Assembly: GCA_028700325.1 (NCBI GenBank) | Contig: JAQVSV010000010.1 | Coordinates: 1 to 48,746 of the forward strand | Direction of reading: 5' to 3' | Source of the DNA: Elusimicrobiaceae bacterium | GTDB taxonomy: Bacteria; Elusimicrobiota; Elusimicrobia; Elusimicrobiales; Elusimicrobiaceae | DNA length: 48,746 nucleotides | Shown here: positions 1 through 10,095 of the stretch, one piece after another | Numbering within the stretch: the stretch's first letter is position 1 | How the letters are laid out: every line of letters starts with the position of its first letter | The notes under the pieces: generated by a model | Told to the model about the DNA's origin: nothing | Database searches by the model: none | What the model saw: the letters and a program-made list of their open reading frames with translations, nothing else | Position numbers and translations under genes: made by a program

Positions 1-1182
1 CCGCATCAGCGCGGCGACCCCGCCCGCGCCTGCGGCGAAAACAATAGCGAACACCGGATACAGGTACCGGGCGCGCACGGTGATAAGAGTGTACCCGGCG
101 CAGTAAATGAACACGGCGAGCGCCAGATACAGATGCACCGGTTCGCTCCGCATTTGCCACTCCCTAATGCCCCGCGCCGCCAGCCAGCCGAGCGCGAGCA
201 GCGAAAACAGCGACACCACTTCCAGAATCCAGACAGCGGACAGACTGTTATCCGCCACAAGTCTGAGCTGATGGGCCAGCCCTCCCGGCGAAAAAACCGA
301 CCAGCGGCGCACCGGGATGCGCGACGGATCTTCCCATACGCTTAACGCCTTCACGTCCTTCGGCGCGAACAGGCCCTCGTAATTCACCGGATGGCCCCGG
401 TACCGCGGCCCCACAATCGCCGCGTTATACCCGCCCGTAGTGGAAAAGGTTACCGGCCCGTACTTGTAGCTTACCGCTATTATCCACGGCGCGGCCACAA
501 AAAAGAACGTGAACAGGCCCGTCAGCCAGCGATTGAGCACCGTCGTCCGCATTTGCGGCAGCCGATAGTAACGGAGCGCGTTCACCACGGTGAAATGCGC
601 CATAAAAAACGGCAGCGCATAGCTTTTTGAAAAAAACGCCAGCGCGCCGGCCAGTCCGCAGTAAACCGCGTAGCAGGGCCTGGCGATGTAATTGCGGTTC
701 AGCGCCCACGCCAGATACCAGACCGTAAACACCGCCACCGCCAGATCGGGCGAAATAATATTGCAGAAATATGAATAAACAACTGGCATGAACGCATACA
801 GGAACGTGGCGCGCGGCTTGCCGCCGCAGCCGGTCAGACCCAGCAGTCGGTGCAGCCCGGCCAGCAGCGCGCCGCCGCTTAACAGGCCGAACAGCTTGGC
901 GGCGAGCAGCGGCTTTATGCCAGCCGCCATAAACGCCGCCAGCGCCCACGACAGCAGCGGCCCCCAGTACCCGTTCAGCGCGCCGCCGAAATCACCCTCC
1001 AGATAACGGCGGGCGATGCTGATATAAGAGATGCCGTCCGCGTCCACCTGCCACACGAACCACGGCAGCAGCGCCGCGCCCGCGGCGAAGTAAATGAACA
1101 GGATCCCCCGCAGCCGCCAGAACAGGCCCCGCCGTAACGCCGCCGCGCGCGCGGCGGGACCGGTTAAAATACCGGCTGTCAA
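1..1182 (-). CDS. ArnT/GT-C-like membrane glycosyltransferase (3' part cut by window edge)
   Basis: Integral membrane protein, probably a polyprenyl-phosphate-sugar-dependent transferase of the GT-C fold (ArnT/PMT-like), acting on the outer face of the inner membrane. I read 394 codons without a stop before the window ends. The start is a TTG whose last two bases lie in the stop of the FAD oxidoreductase gene (TTGA overlap), with an AGGAG ribosome site 8-12 nt upstream. After a first membrane helix ([16 protein letters not shown]) comes [20 protein letters not shown], which matches the first periplasmic loop of GT-C enzymes, where an acidic pair binds metal and donor. Several further hydrophobic helices follow (for example [40 protein letters not shown]). 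It is the last visible gene of a four-gene overlapping glycan operon. The fold is well supported; donor and acceptor are unknown. Confidence 0.75.
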   Translation of the reverse strand, partial: MTAGILTGPAARAAALRRGLFWRLRGILFIYFAAGAALLPWFVWQVDADGISYISIARRYLEGDFGGALNGYWGPLLSWALAAFMAAGIKPLLAAKLFGLLSGGALLAGLHRLLGLTGCGGKPRATFLYAFMPVVYSYFCNIISPDLAVAVFTVWYLAWALNRNYIARPCYAVYCGLAGALAFFSKSYALPFFMAHFTVVNALRYYRLPQMRTTVLNRWLTGLFTFFFVAAPWIIAVSYKYGPVTFSTTGGYNAAIVGPRYRGHPVNYEGLFAPKDVKALSVWEDPSRIPVRRWSVFSPGGLAHQLRLVADNSLSAVWILEVVSLFSLLALGWLAARGIREWQMRSEPVHLYLALAVFIYCAGYTLITVRARYLYPVFAIVFAAGAGGVAALMR

Positions 1183-2783
1183 TTTTTTTTCTCCTCGTGG
1201 TATTCCTGTTCGGTGTTGACCGCCCAGATGTTTGACTTTCCGGCCACGCCCGCCATCATGTTTTCCGCGGCGGTCATGGCGGAAAGCATCGAGTGGTCCA
1301 TATTATTGTAGCGGTGCATTCCGTTTCTGCCGATCAGGAAAAGATTGGCGATCCCGTCCGTGAACTCGCGGATCTCGCTGAACCGTTCGTAAGTGCCGTA
1401 GTATACCGGATAGGTTTTGCGCGACCGCACAATCGTGGAATCCAGAATATCGGCCCGGTCAGCCACGCCGATTTTTTCCAGTTCCCCGGCCGCGATCGCG
1501 CTTATTTCCCGGTCGGACAGCCGCCAGAAATCATCGCCCTCGTTGGCGAAAAACTCCGTGCCGAGCCACACATTGCCCGGCTCCGCCACGAGATAGGGGC
1601 TCCAGTTGTTGAAAATCTGGATGCGGCCCATAAGCACGTCGCGCTCCTGCACATAGATCCAGGTGTCGGGCAGAATGTCGTTCACCGTTTTTTCCGGCGA
1701 CGTGTTTTTCATTTTCAGCCGCCTGAGCAGAAAACCCGCGGTCAGAAAATCCCGGTACTCAAGGCCGGCCGCCACTTCGCGCACGTTTTGCGGAACTCCG
1801 CTTTCGGGCATAGCCGCTATCAGCTCGCGCACCGGCATGGTTGAAACCACAAAATCGCCGCGCACTTCCGATTCCGTATTGGTTTCCAGATCCAGCACTT
1901 TAAGCCCCTCCGCCCGGCCGTTTTTCAGCAAAACTCCGGTAACGCGGCGGCGGTAGTGAAGCTCGCCGCCCTTTTCCAGCACCAGTTCGGCGGTGCGCTC
2001 CCACAGCTGGCCGGGCCCGTATTTGGGGTACAGATAGCGTTCGATAAGCGTGGTTTCCGTGTCTTTCTGGCGGATATCGCCGCCCGCCGCGCCGGCTGAA
2101 AATATTTTTTTCACCGCGTGCAGAAGCACCCCCATTATCGAAAGCCCTTTAACGCGCTGCGCGCCCCATTCGGGCTTTAGCTGGGAACAGGGCCGGCCCC
2201 ATACTTTCCGGGTATAATCCTCGAAAAACGTGGCGTACAACTCGCGCCCGAACCGGTTGATGAAAAAATCCTCCAGCGAGTTCTCCGGCCTGATCGGGGC
2301 GGCCTTCGCGGCCATATAGCTGAGCCCGATTTTCACCATGCGGACCAGCCCCAGATTCCGCACCGTCTCCGCGCTCAGGGAAACCGGGTAGGTGTAAAAT
2401 TTCCGCCCGAACAGTATATGCGAAACCCGGCGGCGGGCCAGCATGACGCCGTCGGTTTTTTCCGGATCCGCCGAACCGGCGGTTTTGCCCGCTGCGAACG
2501 ATGTGAAAATATCACGCCCGAGCGCGAGGTCGTCGCACGCCGGAGCCGACTGCAACGGCAGGGTGTCGAGCCAGCGGTCCATCACCCGGTCGGACTTTGA
2601 AAAGAAACGATGCCCGCCTATATCTATGCGGTTGCCCTTGTAATTGACGGTTTTCGAGATCCCGCCGGGCTGGACGTCCGCTTCGAAAATCACGGGTTTT
2701 ATATCGCTTCCGGCAAGCAGATCCAGCGCGCAGGTAAGCCCCGCGGGCCCCGCTCCGATGATAAGCGCAGTTTTTTTATTCAT
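1179..2783 (-). CDS. FAD-dependent amine-oxidase-fold oxidoreductase (UDP-galactopyranose mutase/HemY-like)
   Basis: A 534-residue flavoprotein. The N-terminal strand-loop-helix [18 protein letters not shown] is a Rossmann FAD site (GxGxxG at residues 10-15), followed by [11 protein letters not shown] with the acidic ribose-binding residue and [10 protein letters not shown], typical of the amine-oxidase/protoporphyrinogen-oxidase superfamily. The C-terminal [20 protein letters not shown] is the second FAD-contact region. I chose the ATG preceded by AAGGAG rather than a longer in-frame opening, which would add 39 Arg/Cys-rich residues. The start overlaps the stop of the upstream GT87-like gene by 8 nt, and the gene's own stop overlaps the next start. 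Such enzymes in glycan clusters are often annotated as UDP-galactopyranose mutase-like or COG1232. The neighbouring glycosyltransferases favour a sugar or lipid-linked role over haem synthesis, but the substrate cannot be read from the sequence. Confidence 0.8.
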   Translation of the reverse strand: MNKKTALIIGAGPAGLTCALDLLAGSDIKPVIFEADVQPGGISKTVNYKGNRIDIGGHRFFSKSDRVMDRWLDTLPLQSAPACDDLALGRDIFTSFAAGKTAGSADPEKTDGVMLARRRVSHILFGRKFYTYPVSLSAETVRNLGLVRMVKIGLSYMAAKAAPIRPENSLEDFFINRFGRELYATFFEDYTRKVWGRPCSQLKPEWGAQRVKGLSIMGVLLHAVKKIFSAGAAGGDIRQKDTETTLIERYLYPKYGPGQLWERTAELVLEKGGELHYRRRVTGVLLKNGRAEGLKVLDLETNTESEVRGDFVVSTMPVRELIAAMPESGVPQNVREVAAGLEYRDFLTAGFLLRRLKMKNTSPEKTVNDILPDTWIYVQERDVLMGRIQIFNNWSPYLVAEPGNVWLGTEFFANEGDDFWRLSDREISAIAAGELEKIGVADRADILDSTIVRSRKTYPVYYGTYERFSEIREFTDGIANLFLIGRNGMHRYNNMDHSMLSAMTAAENMMAGVAGKSNIWAVNTEQEYHEEKKN

Positions 2784-4260
2784 AAAACTCCTTTTTAAAT
2801 CCCTCCGCAAAAGTATGCCGCGCCGCAATGAGCAGGCCGGCAAGCATGCCCGCCACCGCAACCGCGCGCAGCACGCGGATATAATCCAAAGCCCAGTCAT
2901 ACACTCCGCCGGAGAGGAAAACCGGTATATAAACCGGCGACAGCAACGCCAGTTCCGGCCGATGAAACCCGTAAGCCGGATTCAAAAACCAGTAATACGA
3001 AGTCGGCGCGAACAAAAGCGCGCCGCCCGCGCAGAAAACCGCCGGGCCGTACACCCCGAAAGCCGCGCGCCCGCGCCGGGAATAACCCAGGCCGAGCATA
3101 GCCGCCAGAACCGGCATAAGCGTGACGAAATGATATTCATATACCACGGCATAACTGGTGTAAAAACCCAGCAGCCCCAGCGCGCAGACTGTTATGACGC
3201 AGGCAAGCCGTTTTTCCGCGTTTTTAATAAAGTAACACCCGCCCGACAGAACCAGCATAAGATAAACCGGCAGCATATACACCCGCTGCGAAAGCGGCCG
3301 CCCGGCAAGATGCGCCAAAAACGCGGAGAGCGAAAAAAATTCCATATGTTCCGGTTCGAAAAAACCCGACCGCGACTTCATGTTCAGCCAGTGAATGGCG
3401 TTATCGCGCACGAACTCCATTTTGTAGGTATAGAAAACGATATCGCCGCTTTTTTCCGGCCGGAACAGGGTTTTGGGATCCAGCAGCGCGCTCACCAGCC
3501 CGTCAAACCCTATGCCCTGCGGATTCAGCCGCGGCAGCAGCACAAACAAAACCGACACCAGCGCATAAACCGCTCCTCCCCCAAGCAGCGTCGCGCGATA
3601 GCCGGGCACGGCAAACAGCGCGGGCAGGATCAGCAGCAGCACGGGCTTTGAAAACAGCGAAAGCAGTAACCCTGCCAGCAGAACTGGCCGCAGTTCATAC
3701 CGCCCGATCCGCCAGTTCCAGCGCGCGGTTTTGACCAGCAGCAGATCCAGCAGGTCCGCCATGATCAGCGCGGCGGAAACGACGGTAAACACATGCATCT
3801 GCCCGCACCACAGCATCAGATAGGCCGCCGGAGAACACATCAGTATGAAATACCCGGCTTGCCGGGCGGCCGGATTATCCGTAAACCGCCCCAGCAGGCG
3901 GGCGCAGAAATAAAGCAGTGTCCCCGACAGCGCGACAAACGCCGCATAGCCTGTCCACGGCTTAAAAAGCGAAAGCGGCCCGCCCAGCCACACCGCTAGC
4001 GCCGGATGGTACGGATACCACGAGGCGTACGGCCCGTACTGCCCGTCCGGCGTGGCGAAAACACTGACGCCCCGGCAGAGATTGACGAACGCGCGCGGCA
4101 CGGAAAAATAATCAAACGCCAGCCGCCCGTGCCATGTCGTAACAAAGAACCGGTCCAGAAACCCGAATTGCAGCGACAACAGCATCACGGCGAAACAAGC
4201 CGCCGTGACAAACGGCAGAACACGCGCCAGCCGGGCTTCAAAACGGTCAGGAGCCGGCAT
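2776..4260 (-). CDS. GT87-like multi-pass membrane protein (paralogue 1)
   Basis: A 494-residue protein with about ten hydrophobic segments. The N-terminal region has [20 protein letters not shown], then [13 protein letters not shown]. This layout (a conserved Asp soon after the first helix, then an aromatic Y-x-P loop before the next helices) is typical of GT87-type polyprenol-phosphate-mannose-dependent transferases. The YEYH motif near residue 380 and [14 protein letters not shown] near residue 280 are shared with the adjacent upstream gene, so the two are tandem paralogues. The chosen ATG has GGAGG four bases upstream; an in-frame ATG 30 nt earlier lacks one. The start lies inside the upstream gene (14-nt overlap), implying translational coupling. 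Assignment to GT87 is inferred from layout; catalytic activity is unproven. Confidence 0.65.
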   Translation of the reverse strand: MPAPDRFEARLARVLPFVTAACFAVMLLSLQFGFLDRFFVTTWHGRLAFDYFSVPRAFVNLCRGVSVFATPDGQYGPYASWYPYHPALAVWLGGPLSLFKPWTGYAAFVALSGTLLYFCARLLGRFTDNPAARQAGYFILMCSPAAYLMLWCGQMHVFTVVSAALIMADLLDLLLVKTARWNWRIGRYELRPVLLAGLLLSLFSKPVLLLILPALFAVPGYRATLLGGGAVYALVSVLFVLLPRLNPQGIGFDGLVSALLDPKTLFRPEKSGDIVFYTYKMEFVRDNAIHWLNMKSRSGFFEPEHMEFFSLSAFLAHLAGRPLSQRVYMLPVYLMLVLSGGCYFIKNAEKRLACVITVCALGLLGFYTSYAVVYEYHFVTLMPVLAAMLGLGYSRRGRAAFGVYGPAVFCAGGALLFAPTSYYWFLNPAYGFHRPELALLSPVYIPVFLSGGVYDWALDYIRVLRAVAVAGMLAGLLIAARHTFAEGFKKEFYE

Positions 4261-5692
4261 CAGCCCTCCGCGCAAGTCCGCGAAAAACACAGTCTGCGGC
4301 GCAGACCGCCGCCGCTCCGAACATCACGCACGCCGGCAGCACCCGGAACGCGCGGATCCAGCCCAAAGCCCAGCCATAAATATTTTCCGACAGGCCTATG
4401 CTGATAAACGGATCCTTAAACGCCGCCGCCGCGGCCGTATGATGCACCAGCCCCGTATGCCTGAACAGAAAATACGGGGTAGGCGCGTACAAAAGCGCGC
4501 CCGCGCAGCAAAACAACACAAGCGCACCGCGCTCCGCTCCACCGGCGGAGCGGTGTTTCAGCCACGCCGCCGCTATCAGCGGCAGCGCCACCGCGTAATG
4601 ATATTCGTAAACCGCTTCATAAGACAGAAAGAACGCCAGCACAAACATCGCCGTACACCAAAACGCGCAGCGGGCCGCGTCGGCCCGGCCTTTGACAAAA
4701 TAAACCGGCCCCGCCAGCGCCGCCGCCAGCAGCACCGGCGTTTTCGCCAGCCAGCCTTTGACTCCAACCCCCAGCGCGCCGATAAAAGCCGGCAGGGAAA
4801 AAACCTCGAAATTATACCGTTCGCTCACGCCTGACCGCATTTTCATGTTCAGCCAGTGGATGGCGTTGTCGTTGACAAATTCCGGTTTGTAGGAGGAGAT
4901 AGTGATTCCCCTGTATAATTCGGTTCTGAATATATGGTCCGGGTTGAGCAGGACATCCACCAGCCGGTCCAGCCCCGCGCTTTGAGGATTGAGCCACGGC
5001 ACCGCCAGAAACAGCGCCGAAACAAACGCATAGAGCCCGACGGCAAGTACAATTGTGCGGCGGCATTGCCGGACCGCAAAAAACGCCAGCAGCGCGGGCA
5101 AAAGCACCGGCTTGGAAAACAGGGAAATCAAAATCCCGGCCAGCAGTTTGCCGCGAAACCTGCGCTCCGCGGCGGGCGGACCGGCCTCGATTTCCGCCAG
5201 ATCAGCCAGCGTAAGCGTGACTGCCAATACCGCCAGCACCTGCAGCTGCCCTGCCCACAGCATGAGATATACAGCCGGCGAACACAGCACTAGAACATAA
5301 CACGCCGCCCGCCGGACAGGACTGCCCTCCCGCCGGCCCAGCAAATACCCGCAATAAACCAGCAGCCCGGCCGACAGCGCCACAAAAACCGCATAAGCAA
5401 CCCACGGCGAAAACAGCGACAGCCAGCTCCCGGCCAGAAGCGATACCGCCGGATGGTACGGAAACCAGGAAGCATACGGCCCGTAATCACCCGCGCGGGT
5501 AAAGTAAATGCTTGCGCCGTGCGCGAGGTTTATAAACGAACGCGGGATTGAAAAAAAATCGAACCCCAGCCGGCCATGCCAGGTACCCGGCAGAAAAACA
5601 TCGAGGAACCGCAATTTAAGCGACAACAGCATCACGACGGTATAAACCGCCGTGATCAGGCCGAGAAGATTTACTTTGGTAATATTTTTCAT
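4247..5692 (-). CDS. GT87-like multi-pass membrane protein (paralogue 2)
   Basis: A 481-residue paralogue of the following gene. It carries the same blocks: [47 protein letters not shown] and YEAVYEYHYA. It has about ten hydrophobic helices and a likely inner-membrane location. It is the first gene of the four-gene overlapping module (paralogue 2, paralogue 1, FAD oxidoreductase, ArnT-like). No clear Shine-Dalgarno sequence precedes the ATG, but a TATAAT hexamer lies 15-20 nt upstream; no convincing -35 accompanies it. The most likely role is sugar transfer from a lipid-linked donor during assembly of a surface glycan. The tandem copies may add successive or different sugars. This is inference from family layout and context. 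Confidence 0.65.
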   Translation of the reverse strand: MKNITKVNLLGLITAVYTVVMLLSLKLRFLDVFLPGTWHGRLGFDFFSIPRSFINLAHGASIYFTRAGDYGPYASWFPYHPAVSLLAGSWLSLFSPWVAYAVFVALSAGLLVYCGYLLGRREGSPVRRAACYVLVLCSPAVYLMLWAGQLQVLAVLAVTLTLADLAEIEAGPPAAERRFRGKLLAGILISLFSKPVLLPALLAFFAVRQCRRTIVLAVGLYAFVSALFLAVPWLNPQSAGLDRLVDVLLNPDHIFRTELYRGITISSYKPEFVNDNAIHWLNMKMRSGVSERYNFEVFSLPAFIGALGVGVKGWLAKTPVLLAAALAGPVYFVKGRADAARCAFWCTAMFVLAFFLSYEAVYEYHYAVALPLIAAAWLKHRSAGGAERGALVLFCCAGALLYAPTPYFLFRHTGLVHHTAAAAAFKDPFISIGLSENIYGWALGWIRAFRVLPACVMFGAAAVCAADCVFRGLARRADAGS

Positions 5693-6072
5693 TGCGCGAT
5701 AATGTTTATATTATAGTTATTTGACGCTTTCGCCGCTATCCGGGGATGCAGGGCCATTTGCACAAGGCAGCTCCGCTCTGCATATCCGGCGCTTTCGCCG
5801 CCGTCAAGAACGCGGAGCGGATCCGGCCGCCCGTCCCCTGCGGCAGAAATACTCCGCAGCGTGATGGACCGCTCCCCGCATAAGCCGGCCCCGCCGCCTC
5901 ACGCCGCCGTTTACCCCGCCAGGCAAAGCTATGCTGTTCAAGCTCATGTGCCGCGCCGCCGGCCCGCCGGCAATACTTGCGGTTCTCCGGCCCGGAGCCT
6001 GTATGCTGACTGCGCAAACGACGTGCCCGCCGCAGACGGCGCGCATCGTGCGCGACCGGATTATGCTGATTG
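5693..6072. other. Intergenic stretch without a supported gene
   Basis: About 380 bases between the GT2 terminator and the first GT87-like gene. Short open frames exist on both strands, but none has a ribosome site, a recognisable domain or a credible composition. The only signal is a possible TATAAT -10 element close to the downstream gene. Confidence 0.5.
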
Positions 6073-6111
6073 CAAAAAACGCCGGTTCTGCATCATGCAG
6101 AACCGGCGTTT
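6073..6111 (-). terminator. Rho-independent terminator of the GT2 gene
   Basis: A near-perfect inverted repeat with 16-bp arms (AACGCCGGTTCTGCAT and its complement, single central base) is followed on the minus strand by a run of T. It sits about 90 nt after the stop of the GT2 glycosyltransferase gene and separates it from the GT87-like operon. Confidence 0.85.
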
Positions 6112-6120
6112 GAAATTAAA

Positions 6121-6168
6121 CTGCCCGGCTGGCCTCTGACCTGCCAGCAGTGATTACGGTTTGCCGGC
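6121..6168. repeat. Dispersed intergenic repeat, copy C (partial)
   Basis: About 46 bases match the left module of copy B (12134-12180) at roughly 80% identity by hand alignment, sharing CCCGGCTG, CCTGCC, ATTACG and CCGGC in order. It lies between the GT2 stop codon and its terminator hairpin. Confidence 0.5.
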
Positions 6169-6199
6169 GCACGGGACTGGATGTATAAAATCCGGCGGG

Positions 6200-7129
6200 C
6201 TAGAAGTTGATCCGCTCCTTGACCACCACCAGAGGACGGCGCAGCACCTGCGTGTGTATCTCGCCTATATACTCGCCGATTATGCCTATAAAAATCAGCT
6301 GCACCGACGAGAAAAAGAAAATGCCTATAATCATCGGCGCCATGCCTACGCTGAACGAATACCAGAACACCAGTTTATACAGCAGATAGACCGCCGCCAT
6401 GAAAAGGCTCAGCCCCGCCGTGATAAACCCCACGAAAACCGCCAGCCGCAGCGGAATGCGGGAGTAATTGGTAATGCCCAGCATCGCCATGTCATAAAGC
6501 GTATAGAAATTATTTTTTGTGAGCCCGAACTTGCGCGCCGGCTGGCCGTATTCGATCAGCGCGGGCGGAAACCCGATCTCGGCTATCAGGCCCCGGAAAT
6601 ACGGGTAAGGGTCGTTAATATCGCGCAGGATTTTTATTACAGACCGGTCATACAGCCCGAACCCGGTGAAATTCTCGATCTGCGGCACATGCGACAGCGC
6701 GTTGATGATTTTGTAGTACATCCGCCGGACTAAAAACATCAGCCCGTTTTCCTCGCTGGATTTCTTCACGCCGCATACGATTTTGAAACCCTCTTCCCAT
6801 TTCTTCAAAAACTCCACGATCAGTTCCGGCGGATCCTGCAGATCAGCCACCAGCGAAACAACCGCGTCGCCCTGAGCGTTTATGATCGCGTAGCTGGGCG
6901 AGCGGATATGCCCGAAGTTGCGCGCGTTGACGATTACCTTTACCCGCCTGTCGCCCGCGGCGAGTTCGCGCAGAACGGCCACCGTATTGTCTTCCGATGC
7001 GTTGTCTATGAAGATATGCTCGTACTCATATTGCGGCAGGCCGGCAAAAACCCGTTTCACCCGGCGGTACACCTCTCGCACGTTCTCTTCTTCGTTATAT
7101 GTTGCGCAGACAATGCTTACAGTTTTCAT
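6200..7129 (-). CDS. GT2 glycosyltransferase, DPM1/GtrB type with C-terminal membrane anchor
   Basis: A 309-residue enzyme probably transferring a sugar from a nucleotide donor to polyprenyl phosphate on the cytosolic face of the membrane. The GT-A domain begins TVSIVCATYNEEENV, carries HIFIDNASEDNT for nucleotide binding and the metal-binding loop LVADLQDPPE (DxxD, residues 96-99). Two C-terminal hydrophobic hairpins (residues about 228-250 and 262-285) and an amphipathic tail GEYIGEIHTQVLRRP match the GtrB/DPM1-like subfamily. The ATG before KTVSIVC was chosen because the 22 codons upstream fall inside a dispersed repeat and do not resemble the family. No good ribosome site is visible; TATACT lies about 10 nt upstream. 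It would supply the lipid-linked sugar used by the neighbouring GT-C/GT87 proteins. Confidence 0.88.
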   Translation of the reverse strand: MKTVSIVCATYNEEENVREVYRRVKRVFAGLPQYEYEHIFIDNASEDNTVAVLRELAAGDRRVKVIVNARNFGHIRSPSYAIINAQGDAVVSLVADLQDPPELIVEFLKKWEEGFKIVCGVKKSSEENGLMFLVRRMYYKIINALSHVPQIENFTGFGLYDRSVIKILRDINDPYPYFRGLIAEIGFPPALIEYGQPARKFGLTKNNFYTLYDMAMLGITNYSRIPLRLAVFVGFITAGLSLFMAAVYLLYKLVFWYSFSVGMAPMIIGIFFFSSVQLIFIGIIGEYIGEIHTQVLRRPLVVVKERINF

Positions 7130-7150
7130 AAACAAAAGTATACAAAATTG

Positions 7151-7283
7151 CAGGCCGCAGGACAGAACGGCCATCCTGATTACGCGGGATTGCATGCTCC
7201 ATCCACCTGCTTGAGCTATGCCAGGCCGGCAAGCATCATGCCGTGCCGACCGGGCGCCGGACTTTTGTGCCCGGAATGTATAA
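7151..7283. repeat. Dispersed intergenic repeat, copy A
   Basis: Shares two blocks with copy B: the left end CAGGCCGCAGGAC and a roughly 78-base right core at about 80% identity, running from CCTGCTTGAG through ATGCCGTGCCG and GCGCCGG to CGGAAT and TATAAA. The right end abuts the terminator of the P8 gene, as copy B lies just beyond the P5 terminator. Confidence 0.65.
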
Positions 7284-7314
7284 AAAAAAGCCCCCTTTCT
7301 CAGGGGGCTTTTTA
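7284..7314 (-). terminator. Rho-independent terminator of the P8 gene
   Basis: Ten-bp stem (AAAGCCCCCT / AGGGGGCTTT) with a 5-base loop and a T-run on the minus strand, about 30 nt past the stop codon. The flanking A-run and T-run make it potentially bidirectional. Confidence 0.9.
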
Positions 7315-7345
7315 TCAGGCCGGAACGGATTCAACCGGTTCGGCT

Positions 7346-9865
7346 TCAACTCTTGTATCTGCAGGTCAGTCCTATCTTGGCGCGCACTTCGGCGGAAAGC
7401 ATTTTACAGGTCGTATTGAGTTTGCCGTTTAATCCGGTCGCCACCGATGTTTCGGCCTCGATTTTCTTGTTAAAAGCGCCGGACTCGATGCGCCGACCTT
7501 CCCTCACAAGCCCTTTCATAAACAGCAGCGTGGGCTCCTTGGTTTTATCCTGAATCTGCGTCAGCATCGTGGGATAATCGGCTTTCATCGGCAGAATATT
7601 GACCAGCCCGCCCTTGCCGAAAAGCACATTGTTGGCGGCCTGCTCGGTGCCATCCACATAATTGACGCAGCCGATAAGCGAGCTGCATTCCTTGGACGCA
7701 ACATCCTCGGCCGTGAGAATATTAAACGCCGCTTCCATGGTTTCCGCGGTGGGATTGGCCTGCAGTTCGGTCAGCTTGGCTGAAACGTCGGCAAGCTTGG
7801 CGGAGAATTCCTCGTTACGCTGCTCTAGTTTCGTTTTCGAAGTGGTCACGTTATCAATCAGCAGCTGCTGCTCGTTGAGGATCCTGGCCTCCAGATCCTG
7901 CTGGGCCGCCGTCTTCGCCAGCTGGATCTGCCGGTTGATAGCGCCTACCTCGCCGGATAAGAAAGTATAGGCGTTGACCACATTATTGCCGCTGGTGGAA
8001 ATGGAAATGGTTTCCAGGTAATCCTTGTTCCGATCAAGCGTGCCGGCGAAAGAATCGCCGTTGGCGTTAACTTTCTCGTATTTGGCGATCAGCTTGGTTT
8101 CCGACTCGGTCATCTTGGGAATAGCCGTATCCTGCCAGCCCTTTATGCCGGTCCCGACTTCTTCGATCTCTTTGGTAAGGCCCTTGCTGGCATTGGTGTA
8201 TTTGTTCACAACCGACTTGGACTGCGACACAAACGGCCGCACCGCCGCAACTTTCTGTGACGGATCCGTCGCAGCCTGCATCCCCGTCAGCGCCGTCTGC
8301 TTGCTGGCCGACAAAGTGGTTCTGTCGCCCGGAGCATTTTCCCGCAGCTGTTTCACTATCTCCTGCGCCGCGCCGGTGTAGGTGCCGGTATCGGGCGTGA
8401 TATCGTCATCGTCATTGTCATTATCATCATTGCCGCCCGGCGAAGGTTTGGGGTTAAGTTCGGACTCAGGAACAACCGAACCGCGGCGTTCCTTGCACGA
8501 CTTCTTAAACTCGCCGATTTTTTTATCGTCGCTCATTTTGCGGATAGCGTCATCTATTGTTATAAGGTTGCCGTCCGGCCCTTTGCAGACCAGCCATTTC
8601 GGTTTATCATTGGCGTCTTCAGGATTGAGAATATCTTTGACAAAATCAGTGATTTTCTCCGCAACGGGGGTCGCCGCCGCGGTGATCATCATCTGTGGCA
8701 ACTGGACAGACAGGAACTGTTCCATGGCGAGTTTGTTCTGCACTTTGGCCTGCTTGGCCATAAACTCCAGTTCCAGTTCCTTTTCAGCGCGTTTCTCGGC
8801 CATTTTCTGGGCCGTGGACTGCTGCCGGCTTACCGTGGTTTTGCTGCCGGAACCGCTTGCGCTGCCCGCCTTCTTTGCGGATTTGCCGCCGCCGCCCAGC
8901 GAACTGCCGGACAAACCGCCGGTGTAACTTGACGCCTTGGAAGCCTTGTCGGCCGCGGCCGTGGCAGATCCGGCGTTCATTATATCGGCGACGTCGTTTG
9001 ACTGGGCTTTCAGCGCCTCATACGCGTCGGCGCTGCTTTTGTTGCTGCGGGAAGAAGTGCCGGAAAACCCTTTCATCGCGATCGGGTTGACCATATCCGA
9101 CGACGCGATCTTCGACGGCGCGCTGCCGGCCGTGCCGGTTATTTTTCCGTTGTTGATCTGGCCGGTGATTCCACCGCTGCCGCCGGCGCTCACCGCGCCC
9201 AGCCCGCGCACCGCACCGTTAAGGCGCGGAATATTCGGCGCGGATATCACTTCCGAAACCGCCTGCGCCGCCATGGGGGCCGCCGCGGTTATGGTATCGC
9301 GGAAATCGCGAGTGTCCTGCGGAGGAGGCGTATACTCGGGCGCGCTCGCTTCGGGTTCCGGTTTCTTTTCCTCCTGTCCGAGAATCAGCGAAAGCGGATC
9401 CCGCACGCTTAACGGAGTGATCGTTTCGCCTCCGATTCCGGTGCCGCCCGGCGCAAATCCGTTCAAGCCCGGCTCAAACAGTTCCCCGCCTGCCTTTGAC
9501 GCGTAAAACCCCGGCTTGCCCGCGCCGCCGCTGTCTTCCGCGCTGCCGGACGACATGTAATGCGCACTTATCGGCAAGACCGCCACCGTGGCCAGCCCCG
9601 CCAGCAGAAGACTCAGGTCTTTGGTTGAAAGTTTTTTAACCCGGCCCAGCATGCCCGCCAGATTGAACTTCCCCCCGAACTTGCTGCCGGTTGACGAAGA
9701 CGTGCTTTTCAGTTTCGGTATCTTCGCAAGAATGGATTCCGTCCTGCGCGTTGATTTTTTCGCCTCGCTCTTCTTGCGGACATTGAGCATGCTGCCCTCT
9801 GTGTTTCCCACAAGGCTTATCGGCGGCAAACTTTGATCGGTGCTTTTTATCTTGCGCTTTAACAT
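7346..9865 (-). CDS. P8: large Ala/Ser-rich membrane-anchored coiled-coil protein, unknown function
   Basis: 839 residues, no recognised domain. A basic cytosolic N-terminus of about 80 residues contains MLGRVKK just before a single membrane helix (about 84-103), like the L-L/F-G-x-K motif of P1-P5 and P7. The extracytoplasmic part holds a Pro/Glu stretch, the shared NIPRL motif (about residue 215), Gly/Ser-rich linkers, a charged helix (AEKRAEKELELEFMAKQ), an Asp-rich patch (NDDNDNDDDD), a long coiled-coil region (about 560-720) and a Cys-containing C-terminus ending TCRYKS. Six Cys are visible (CKG, SCKE, ECSS, GCV, TTC, LTC), so disulphides are possible. The ATG has GGGAGGGG four bases upstream. 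It has its own promoter and terminator, so it is a single-gene unit. It is the most coiled-coil-rich member of the array. Function unknown; an envelope-spanning structural role is inference. Confidence 0.85.
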   Translation of the reverse strand: MLKRKIKSTDQSLPPISLVGNTEGSMLNVRKKSEAKKSTRRTESILAKIPKLKSTSSSTGSKFGGKFNLAGMLGRVKKLSTKDLSLLLAGLATVAVLPISAHYMSSGSAEDSGGAGKPGFYASKAGGELFEPGLNGFAPGGTGIGGETITPLSVRDPLSLILGQEEKKPEPEASAPEYTPPPQDTRDFRDTITAAAPMAAQAVSEVISAPNIPRLNGAVRGLGAVSAGGSGGITGQINNGKITGTAGSAPSKIASSDMVNPIAMKGFSGTSSRSNKSSADAYEALKAQSNDVADIMNAGSATAAADKASKASSYTGGLSGSSLGGGGKSAKKAGSASGSGSKTTVSRQQSTAQKMAEKRAEKELELEFMAKQAKVQNKLAMEQFLSVQLPQMMITAAATPVAEKITDFVKDILNPEDANDKPKWLVCKGPDGNLITIDDAIRKMSDDKKIGEFKKSCKERRGSVVPESELNPKPSPGGNDDNDNDDDDITPDTGTYTGAAQEIVKQLRENAPGDRTTLSASKQTALTGMQAATDPSQKVAAVRPFVSQSKSVVNKYTNASKGLTKEIEEVGTGIKGWQDTAIPKMTESETKLIAKYEKVNANGDSFAGTLDRNKDYLETISISTSGNNVVNAYTFLSGEVGAINRQIQLAKTAAQQDLEARILNEQQLLIDNVTTSKTKLEQRNEEFSAKLADVSAKLTELQANPTAETMEAAFNILTAEDVASKECSSLIGCVNYVDGTEQAANNVLFGKGGLVNILPMKADYPTMLTQIQDKTKEPTLLFMKGLVREGRRIESGAFNKKIEAETSVATGLNGKLNTTCKMLSAEVRAKIGLTCRYKS

Positions 9866-10095
9866 AACCCCTCCCGCGCCCTATCGCGTGCCCTTTCGCA
9901 TCCGAACCACACTGCCACGCGTTTTCGATTAATTTATGCGCCGGCAAGACGGAAATATTTTTCCCTGACATTCCTGCCGGACGCGAAACCCTGACGCAAC
10001 ACGCTAAACCTATATATGACAGTCCTGCCCGCGAGCAGACCTCATATAACTGCAATAGTCATTCCCGTCACACTCTGTATTGCGCCCTACAGTGG
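9866..10095 (-). promoter_or_regulatory. Long 5' leader of P8
   Basis: About 225 nt lie between the predicted P8 transcription start and the ATG. I see no gene or recognisable riboswitch in it. The leader resembles those of P1 and P6 in length and includes GCGAAAGGGC, also present in the P1 leader. Confidence 0.4.

Noticed and set aside
2644-4834. Plus-strand frames of 335 and 209 codons opposite the GT87-like genes
   Set aside because: Arg/Gln-rich translations without domains, antisense to multi-helix membrane proteins with conserved paralogous blocks.
5736-6046. Small frames between the GT2 and GT87-like genes
   Set aside because: No ribosome site, no hydrophobic or domain signal, and composition typical of random GC-rich frames.
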